Shown piece after piece: positions 1-3,961 of a stretch of 5,845 nt of DNA; position 1 is the first letter of the stretch; the number at the start of each line of letters is the position of its first letter. This stretch comes from Caldifarciminota bacterium. Lineage in GTDB: Bacteria > Hydrothermota > Tepidihabitantia > Tepidihabitantales > Tepidihabitantaceae. Both the position numbers and the translations under genes were made by a program. Where the stretch lies: contig CAIVTL010000185.1 of the NCBI GenBank assembly GCA_903908785.1, forward strand, positions 1 to 5,845, given 5' to 3'. The notes under the pieces were generated by a model. That model ran no database searches and was not told where the DNA came from. It was given only the letters and a program-made list of their open reading frames with translations.

Positions 1-660
1 ATCCTGTACAACATCGACCAGCCGGTGCCGATTTCCCTCGCCCATGCCGAGTACTACGTCAGCGCCCGGCTCTGGGGCGACGGTGGCATCATGATGCGGT
101 TCGGCATCGGCCTGTTCGACCGGGTCACGCTCGGAATGTCGTACGGCGGCAACTACATCATTGGCAGTTCCGCGCCCCAGTTCTTCGACCGCTACCGCCC
201 CGAGTTCCAGGCCCGGCTGGCGATTCTGCAGGAGCAGGGCTACGTCCCGAACCTCGTACTCGGGTTTGAGAGCCAGGGATATGATGAGTGCATCCAGACC
301 ATTTACCAGGTGCGGGAAAAGGGCGGGTATCTGTGCGCAGGCAAGACCATGGACGCGATTCGCACGCACTGCCAGCTCGGAATCAACTACTGGAAGAGCA
401 CGGGCACCGGTACCGGGTTTGACGGCTTTGCCGCGCTCAATACGCTGCTGCCCGGCAACGTTGAGCTGATTGCGGAGTACGACCCGGCGTTCAACGACCA
501 CGACGTTGAGTTGAAGCATTGCGGTTTCCTCAACTTCGGCATCGGCTGGACGTTCGCCGAGAGAGTCAGAATGGTCGTGGCCCTGCGCGACGTGCTCGGC
601 AACCTGGACGAGACGCGGCTGAACCGGACCTTCGAACTCTCAATCAACGAGCACTTCTAG
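1..660 (+). CDS. Outer-membrane beta-barrel-like protein (YjbH-like), 5' partial
   Basis: The frame is open from base 1 to the TAG at 658-660, so the gene begins upstream of the window; the Met at base 25 is probably internal. About 219 residues are visible. The protein reads as successive amphipathic strands with turns: 'MMRFGIGLFDRVTLGMSYGG', then 'NLVLGFESQGYD', 'VELIAEYDPAFND', 'LNFGIGWTFAERVRMVVALRD'. It ends in alternating residues, FELSINEHF, with a C-terminal Phe as is usual for outer-membrane barrels recognised by the BAM machinery. The pattern of a strand carrying 'LGFxSQGY' and a later 'xLxAEYDxAxND' resembles YjbH-like barrel proteins found in many uncultured diderm phyla. Those features are seen; the outer-membrane location and family are inferred. 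The N-terminus and any signal peptide are outside the window. It converges on the gene at 1249-1611, with the GxxExxY cassette between them. Molecular function is unknown. Confidence 0.7.
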   Translation: MLYNIDQPVPISLAHAEYYVSARLWGDGGIMMRFGIGLFDRVTLGMSYGGNYIIGSSAPQFFDRYRPEFQARLAILQEQGYVPNLVLGFESQGYDECIQTIYQVREKGGYLCAGKTMDAIRTHCQLGINYWKSTGTGTGFDGFAALNTLLPGNVELIAEYDPAFNDHDVELKHCGFLNFGIGWTFAERVRMVVALRDVLGNLDETRLNRTFELSINEHF

Positions 661-675
661 GCGCCGGTCTAGGAA

Positions 676-702
676 TCCACAGATTACGCAGATTACACAG
701 AT
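676..702 (+). repeat. Left imperfect inverted repeat made of 9-nt units
   Basis: This tract starts 16 bases after the stop of the barrel gene and consists of CAGATT-type units repeated every 9 nt (CAGATTACG, CAGATTACA, CAGAT). Its 27 bases match the reverse complement of 1207-1233 at 23 positions. The pair encloses the GxxExxY gene. In the frames it crosses it reads as junk such as repeated Val-Ile-Cys, so it is not coding. Confidence 0.75.
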
Positions 703-746
703 GTGGCCGATGCCACAATCGCTGACCCGAGAGTAGGACCGAATTG

Positions 747-1157
747 ATGGCCGTCGGCGCTCAGTCAAGTGCAGAACGGGATCCGAGGACGTACGCCATA
801 ATCGGGGCGGCTTTGGATGTCCACCGCGAACTCGGATGCGGTTTCCTTGAGGGCGTATATCAGGAGGCCATGACAATCGAGCTGTCCGAGCGCGGTATAC
901 CCTACCGACGGGAGGCCGAGTTGCCTGTCCTGTGCAAAGGGAAAACCCTCAGCGCGTCATACCGGCCGGACTTCATATGCTACGACTCCGTGGTTGTGGA
1001 ACTGAAGGCGCTGGCCAGGTTGAGCGGGGTCGAGGAGGCGCAGGCCATCAACTACATGAAGGCCGGCGGATTTCCCGTTGCTCTGCTCTTCAACTTCGGG
1101 GCGAAGTCACTTGAGCACCGCCGCCTTGTGCTTACGCGCGCCGGACAGTCCCGCTAG
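747..1157 (+). CDS. GxxExxY family protein (PDDEXK-like nuclease fold)
   Basis: 136 residues from the ATG. The family signature GFLEGVY is at residues 32-38 (Glu35). It is followed by RPDF (Asp75), then VVVELKA (Glu85, Lys87), which gives the D-x9-E-x-K layout of PDDEXK nuclease-like folds, and by a Gln in EEAQAINYMKA (Gln99), also typical of the family. Length is normal for the family. The full catalytic set is present, so the protein could be active, but the biological role of GxxExxY proteins is not established; they are often found as single genes beside short repeats and sometimes inserted in rRNA genes. A TTG at 744 lies directly before the ATG; the ATG is preferred because AGGA at 735-738 is 8 nt upstream of it. 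It is probably transcribed alone; no clear promoter was identified. Confidence 0.85.
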   Translation: MAVGAQSSAERDPRTYAIIGAALDVHRELGCGFLEGVYQEAMTIELSERGIPYRREAELPVLCKGKTLSASYRPDFICYDSVVVELKALARLSGVEEAQAINYMKAGGFPVALLFNFGAKSLEHRRLVLTRAGQSR

Positions 1158-1206
1158 GTCTTCGACCGAGAACCCCGCACCGAGCCTGCGTCTGAAGAAT
1201 CCTACC

Positions 1207-1233
1207 TTCTGCGTAATCTGCGAAATCTGCGGA
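1207..1233 (-). repeat. Right imperfect inverted repeat made of 9-nt units
   Basis: This is the partner of the tract at 676-702 in opposite orientation. On the plus strand it reads TTCTGCG-TAATCTGCG-AAATCTGCG-GA, with a 9-nt period. It lies 15 bases from the 3' end of the membrane protein gene and 49 bases after the GxxExxY stop. Confidence 0.75.
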
Positions 1234-1248
1234 TGTCCGGTTTCGAGG

Positions 1249-1611
1249 CTAGCGGGCCGGCACGGTCCGATAGACGCTGTCAAAAACGGCCACGACGAGC
1301 GAGTCGTAGCCGGTGAGGTCAACCTTGCCGCGGACAACCGACTCGGCGGACCCGACCATGCGGGCGACGCCGACTGAGTCGGAATGCCCGGGTTGAATGG
1401 TGACCACGAGATTGCGGACGCCCGGCTTCGGAGCTGAGAACTGGATGCGGAACCGGCTGTCCGGGAACATGCCCGACAGGGTCTCGCGCGCCTGCTCAAC
1501 CTCGCCCAACCGCCGGGTGAGCTTGTTGCCGGTCTGCATGGCCTTGAGCGAGAACACCAGGAGCACGCCGACCAGTACGGCAAAGAGAATGACCCAGATA
1601 AGGCGAGTCAC
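1249..1611 (-). CDS. Small membrane-anchored protein of unknown function
   Basis: 120 residues from a GTG start. Residues about 4-24 form one strongly hydrophobic segment (LIWVILFAVLVGVLLVF) after a single Arg, followed by a basic residue, which fits an N-terminal membrane anchor or uncleaved signal. A short amphipathic stretch follows (about 26-48, 'GNKLTRRLGEVEQARETLS', possibly a coiled coil). The remaining soluble domain of about 70 residues has alternating strands and carries no motif I recognise. The GTG is chosen because the next Met (residue 26) would remove the whole membrane segment. No convincing ribosome site precedes it, but a good promoter places the transcript start only a few bases upstream, so a very short or absent leader is possible. 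It is transcribed divergently from the cNMP-fold gene. Function unknown. Confidence 0.7.
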   Translation of the reverse strand: MTRLIWVILFAVLVGVLLVFSLKAMQTGNKLTRRLGEVEQARETLSGMFPDSRFRIQFSAPKPGVRNLVVTIQPGHSDSVGVARMVGSAESVVRGKVDLTGYDSLVVAVFDSVYRTVPAR

Positions 1612-1620
1612 AGCACAGAG

Positions 1621-1648
1621 ATAATATGCGGGGCCGGGCTCAGGTCAA
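1621..1648 (-). promoter_or_regulatory. Sigma70-like promoter for the 1249-1611 gene
   Basis: On the minus strand TTGACC (1643-1648) is followed by a 16-nt spacer and TATTAT (1621-1626); each hexamer matches the consensus at five of six positions. The predicted start near 1614 is about 3 nt before the GTG at 1611. Confidence 0.55.
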
Positions 1649-1661
1649 GATTCCGGCCGGC

Positions 1662-1690
1662 TTGACACCGCGCGGGAGCGTTGTTACCTT
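1662..1690 (+). promoter_or_regulatory. Promoter for the cNMP-fold gene, with extended -10
   Basis: A perfect TTGACA (1662-1667), a 17-nt spacer, then TACCTT (1685-1690) with an upstream TGn extension (TG at 1682-1683). The -10 box alone is weak (three of six). The predicted start near 1697 leaves a leader of about 29 nt that contains a good ribosome site. Confidence 0.5.
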
Positions 1691-1725
1691 AGCTGCGGAG
1701 TACTCTAACCGAAACGGAGATATCG

Positions 1726-2211
1726 ATGGACGTTAAGGAGTTCCTGAAGACGATACCGGAGTTTGCACAGCTTCCCGACGCGGACGTCGACCTCGTGGCG
1801 AGACTCGCGAAGGTCGGCGAGGTGAAGGCCGGCAGCATGGTTGACGTGCAGGGCGAGCCGGCGACGAAGTTCTACATTCTCGTCAGCGGGCGGCTGGGCG
1901 TCGTGCTGGAGCTCGACTTCGGCGTGGCGAAGAAGAACTACATGGTGACCTCGGTCGGTCCGGGCCAGATGTTCGCGTACTCGGGCCTGGTCGGCAACCC
2001 GCACTACACTGCGGGCAGCAGGGCGATGGCGAACAGCACCTATCTTGAGTTCGACGTCGCGAAGTTGAACGCGGCATTCAACGAGGACCCGCGGCTCGGG
2101 CACGTGATGATGCGGATGGTCGCCCAGACCATCGCGTCGCGGTTGCGCGCCATGCAACTGCAACTGGCCCAGCAGTACGCGGTGAGCGAGGCCGAGCAGG
2201 CCCCGGAGTGA
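1726..2211 (+). CDS. Stand-alone cyclic-nucleotide-binding-fold protein (Crp/Fnr sensor domain, no HTH)
   Basis: 161 residues. After a helical start (FLKTIPEFAQLPDADVDLVA) comes the beta-roll of the Crp/Fnr family: entry into the roll with VKAGSMVDVQGEPATKFYIL (about 33-52), the SGRLGVV strand (54-60), then a phosphate-binding-cassette region at 78-103 and a long C-helix at about 113-150. The protein ends there, whereas Crp-type regulators continue into a winged helix-turn-helix, so it cannot bind DNA in the usual way. In the cassette the usual FGE is FAY (84-86) and the Arg-Ser that holds the cyclic phosphate reads Tyr-Thr (94-95), so canonical cAMP binding is doubtful. The start is supported by GGAGA at 1716-1720, 5 nt before the ATG. 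It may be a sensor or a partner for a protein encoded elsewhere. Confidence 0.85.
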   Translation: MDVKEFLKTIPEFAQLPDADVDLVARLAKVGEVKAGSMVDVQGEPATKFYILVSGRLGVVLELDFGVAKKNYMVTSVGPGQMFAYSGLVGNPHYTAGSRAMANSTYLEFDVAKLNAAFNEDPRLGHVMMRMVAQTIASRLRAMQLQLAQQYAVSEAEQAPE

Positions 2212-2274
2212 GCTACCGGGGGCGCGCAGGCTCACCGGTCTGATTTCGTTCAGCGGCAGGGTTGCGATTCGGCC

Positions 2275-2308
2275 GAAAAGAATCGGGGCGCGGGATTCCG
2301 CGCCCCGA
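2275..2308 (-). terminator. Intrinsic terminator of the iscS-like operon
   Basis: A perfect 11-bp GC-rich stem (2283-2293 with 2298-2308) closes a 4-nt loop. On the minus strand it is followed by TTCTTTTC (2275-2282). It begins 20 nt after the stop of the thiamine-binding gene. The plus-strand side has no T-rich tail, so it is assigned to the minus strand, though it may also slow transcripts arriving from the cNMP-fold gene. Confidence 0.85.
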
Positions 2309-2328
2309 CTGCGTAGCATTGGCTTCGG

Positions 2329-2622
2329 CTAGATGTCCTCTTCGACTGCGGCGACCTTGGCGTCCATGGTGCTGAATTTGTCGCGGCGGTCGTCAATCTT
2401 CACCGTCGTGACGATGCGGTTGCAGCCCATCTTTGCCAGTTCGTCGTGCACGGCCTTGAGAGTTGAGAATATTTCATCCCACTCGCCCTGCACGCAGGTG
2501 CCCATGGAGTTGATCTCGTAGTCGAGGTCGGTCTCCTCGATTATCTTGATGGCGGCCTTGACGTACGAACTCACGCTGGTTTCGCCGGTGCCGACCGGCA
2601 CGACGCTCACTTCGACAATCAT
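2329..2622 (-). CDS. Thiamine-binding protein, MTH1187 / DUF77 family
   Basis: 97 residues, the usual length for this small ferredoxin-like fold. The N-terminal strand IVEVSVVPVGTGETSVSSYV (2-21), the INSMGTCVQGEWDEI segment (about 38-52) and the helix plus strand CNRIVTTVKIDDRRD (about 67-81) match the MTH1187/YkoF-type family, some members of which bind thiamine; their cellular role is unsettled. A very strong ribosome site, AGGAGGA at 2627-2633, sits 4 nt before the ATG and overlaps the stop codon of the upstream FTR-rubredoxin gene, so translation is likely coupled. It is the last gene of the operon, directly before the terminator. Its link to Fe-S or thiol chemistry is only by position; thiamine biosynthesis enzymes such as ThiC and ThiI depend on Fe-S clusters or sulfur transfer, which could explain the placement. 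Confidence 0.85.
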   Translation of the reverse strand: MIVEVSVVPVGTGETSVSSYVKAAIKIIEETDLDYEINSMGTCVQGEWDEIFSTLKAVHDELAKMGCNRIVTTVKIDDRRDKFSTMDAKVAAVEEDI

Positions 2623-2631
2623 CAGGTCCTC

Positions 2632-3156
2632 CTACATGAACCGCTCGAAGCGGTCTTTGCCGGCCTTGCAGACCGGGCACTTGCCCGGCGGCTCAGGCCG
2701 GGCGCACAGGTAGCCGCAGACTTTGCAGCGCCAGACGGGCAAGGAAAGGGGTTGGGGACTAGGGGCTAGGGATTGGGGAGGAGCCGGAGTTTCGGAGTAG
2801 CCGTCGCGCATGAACTTGGCCGGGCGGCGTTCTGGGATGGAACCGTGCTTCTTCTTCCCTTCAATCCACTCATCCGACACGTACAGGGCGCAGTAGCAAG
2901 CGCCGAACTCTTCGATGTCCGAGTCCCGGTAATAGCAGGGGCAGATGACATCGACGTCCTTGTCCTTCTCGCCGAACGCGAGCCGGCACGGACAGCACCA
3001 GTAACCGTAGCGCTTTTCGTTCTCGATCAGGCCTTGGACTAGCCGGAGCGTGAAGACCCGGTCCGGGTTCAGGCGATACCCGGCTTCCTCGGCTTCCTTC
3101 TTCAGGCGCTCCCAGGTCTTGATGACTTCGTCGGAGAATCGCTCCTCTACACTCAT
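2632..3156 (-). CDS. Ferredoxin-thioredoxin reductase catalytic domain fused to rubredoxin-like domain
   Basis: 174 residues. Residues 1-100 resemble the FTR catalytic (beta) subunit, with CPC at 55-57, CPC at 72-74 and CYC at 87-89. By analogy with FTR, Cys55, 72, 74 and 87 would hold the 4Fe-4S cluster and Cys57/Cys89 form the redox disulfide. The gaps (14 and 12 residues) differ from the 16 and 8 of the cyanobacterial/plant enzyme. An extra Cys54 precedes the first motif, and Tyr replaces His in the third. After a Pro/Ser linker (about 122-140) comes a short rubredoxin-type domain: WRCKVCGY (Cys144, 147) and GKCPVCKAGKDRFERF (Cys160, 163), a four-Cys iron site. The fusion suggests that electrons enter from the rubredoxin domain and reduce a dithiol partner, most likely the glutaredoxin-like protein next door, whose stop overlaps this start (ATGA at 3153-3156). 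No variable FTR alpha subunit is seen in the window. Confidence 0.88.
   Translation of the reverse strand: MSVEERFSDEVIKTWERLKKEAEEAGYRLNPDRVFTLRLVQGLIENEKRYGYWCCPCRLAFGEKDKDVDVICPCYYRDSDIEEFGACYCALYVSDEWIEGKKKHGSIPERRPAKFMRDGYSETPAPPQSLAPSPQPLSLPVWRCKVCGYLCARPEPPGKCPVCKAGKDRFERFM
2748..2778 (-). repeat. Low-complexity GGGGCTA-type tract inside the FTR-rubredoxin gene
   Basis: The plus strand holds G-runs separated by TT, ACTA, CTA and ATT. On the coding strand these read as CCCC(T)AGxCCC units of about 7-8 nt and encode the Pro/Ser/Leu linker between the FTR and rubredoxin domains. Base composition contrasts sharply with the flanks, which suggests that a dispersed repeat was captured in frame. 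Confidence 0.65.
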
Positions 3157-3434
3157 AGCTCGAGCAGTTCCCGAATCCGGTCCTCGTCATAGCCGGCCAC
3201 GACGTCACCGTCGATCCGAATCGTGGGGAACGAACCGCGCGGGTTCAGTTCGCGCACTTTGGTGGACACCTCGGCGCGTTCCTCGCCCTGGCACTGGTCA
3301 ACGTCGATGTACTCGTATTGGATTTGGTTGGAGTCGAGCAGTTCCTTGGTCTTCTTGCACCAGCCGCAGGTCGAGAGCGCGTAGAGGGTCACGCGGTGCT
3401 TGGCATTTCTTCCCGGGACATGGGTGAACTTCAT
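3153..3434 (-). CDS. Glutaredoxin-like dithiol protein (CGWC)
   Basis: 93 residues with a thioredoxin-fold glutaredoxin core: strand RVTLYALSTCGWCKKTKELL with the active-site CGWC at residues 23-26, then IQYEYIDVDQ (38-47), the cis-Pro motif SFPTI (Pro70) and the C-terminal GYDEDRIRELLEL. It has a dithiol CxxC rather than the CPYC of classical glutaredoxins and looks closer to NrdH/glutaredoxin-like proteins of anaerobes. The start at 3434 is supported by AAGGA (3442-3446) 7 nt upstream; the same frame stays open upstream to 3659, but that extension is an Arg/Ala/Pro-rich shadow of iscU. It follows iscU by 16 nt and overlaps the FTR-rubredoxin start by 4 nt, so it is the likely substrate of that reductase and could deliver electrons or thiols to the Fe-S machinery. 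The family is clear; the partnership is inferred from context. Confidence 0.88.
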   Translation of the reverse strand: MKFTHVPGRNAKHRVTLYALSTCGWCKKTKELLDSNQIQYEYIDVDQCQGEERAEVSTKVRELNPRGSFPTIRIDGDVVAGYDEDRIRELLEL

Positions 3435-3450
3435 TAGTGCTTCCTTTCTT

Positions 3451-3912
3451 TCATTGGTGGCCGCTGGTCTTGCAGGGCGCGCAAATGGCGCCGCCTTCGA
3501 CTGGCGTCTCGCAATACGGACAGCGGCAATCCTTCTTCTCGGCGCCGGACTGCTTGGCGAGATAGTTCTCAATCGCCTTGTGGAGCGCGTCCGCGCCGAG
3601 GTTGGAGCAGTGCATCTTGTTCGGGGGCAGGCCGCCCAGCTCCTTGGCGACGTCGGCATTGGATATCTTCATTGCTTCCTCAATGGTCTTGCCTCGCGCC
3701 ATCTCGCTCACCATCGAGGATACGGCGATGGCCGCGCCGCAGCCAAAGGTCTTGAACTTTACGTCGGCAAGGATGCCATTCTCAATCTTCACATAGAACG
3801 TCATCATGTCCCCGCAGACCGGGTTGCCGATTTCGCCCACGCCGCTGGCGTCCTCAATCTCGCCCACGTTGCGCGGGTTGCGGAAATGCTCCATCACTCG
3901 CTCAGAGTACAT
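3451..3912 (-). CDS. iscU: IscU/NifU-N Fe-S cluster scaffold with Cys-rich C-terminal tail
   Basis: 153 residues. The N-terminal motif MYSERVMEHFRNPRNVGEI and the three cluster-binding cysteines are all present: GNPVCGD (Cys33, Asp35), KTFGCGAAIA (Cys58) and KMHCSNLG (Cys102, with His101). The segment read by the HscA chaperone in classical IscU, LPPVK, is here LPPNK (95-99). The protein is about 25 residues longer than typical IscU and ends in CRCPYC (129-134) and CAPC (144-147), a two-knuckle arrangement like a small zinc ribbon. It assembles Fe-S clusters and passes them to apoproteins in the cytoplasm; the usual sulfur donor is IscS, the upstream gene. The start at 3912 has GGAGA (3917-3921) 4 nt upstream. 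It lies 44 nt after the iscS-like stop and 16 nt before the glutaredoxin-like gene. Confidence 0.93.
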   Translation of the reverse strand: MYSERVMEHFRNPRNVGEIEDASGVGEIGNPVCGDMMTFYVKIENGILADVKFKTFGCGAAIAVSSMVSEMARGKTIEEAMKISNADVAKELGGLPPNKMHCSNLGADALHKAIENYLAKQSGAEKKDCRCPYCETPVEGGAICAPCKTSGHQ

Positions 3913-3925
3913 TAGTTCTCCAATT

Positions 3926-3961
3926 GGTCGTATAGGTCATATGGGTCATATAGGTCCTATT
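3926..3961. repeat. Four tandem 9-nt units (GGTCNTATN) across the iscS-like stop codon
   Basis: Four adjacent units, GGTCGTATA, GGTCATATG, GGTCATATA and GGTCCTATT, fill most of the 44-nt gap between the iscS-like gene and iscU. The last unit contains the iscS-like stop codon (3957-3959). The tract is AT-rich against GC-rich surroundings. Confidence 0.8.

Larger units (their letters stand above)
676..1233 (+). mobile_element. Candidate minimal cassette: GxxExxY gene between inverted repeats
   Basis: One small gene (747-1157) lies between 27-bp inverted repeats that agree at 23 of 27 positions. The whole unit is about 558 bp and sits exactly between two convergent genes, disrupting neither. 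Just outside the repeats there is a short near-match, CCGGTCT at 664-670 and CCGGTTT at 1237-1243, which could be a remnant target duplication but is short enough to be chance. No transposase is present, so any movement would need a helper or another mechanism. The repeats and the location are seen; mobility is inferred. Confidence 0.35.

Noticed and set aside
2216..2238. Weak hairpin (ACCGG/CCGGT) as a terminator for the cNMP-fold gene
   Set aside because: The stem is only 5 bp with a long loop and lacks a proper T-run; not convincing.
1705..2319. Long open frame (204 codons) antisense to the cNMP-fold gene
   Set aside because: Arg/His/Leu-rich composition typical of antisense frames in GC-rich DNA; it also runs through the terminator hairpin, and the plus-strand protein has a clear fold.
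3435..3659. Upstream extension of the glutaredoxin frame (75 extra residues)
   Set aside because: It is Arg/Ala/Pro-rich shadow sequence antisense-free but out of frame with iscU, which is clearly real there; the ATG at 3434 has a good ribosome site and starts the family domain.
3400..3915. Open frame (171 codons) on the plus strand over iscU
   Set aside because: Shadow of iscU, whose Cys motifs and ribosome site are unambiguous on the minus strand.
3926..3961. CRISPR-like array
   Set aside because: Units are 9 nt and directly adjacent, with no spacers and no cas genes.
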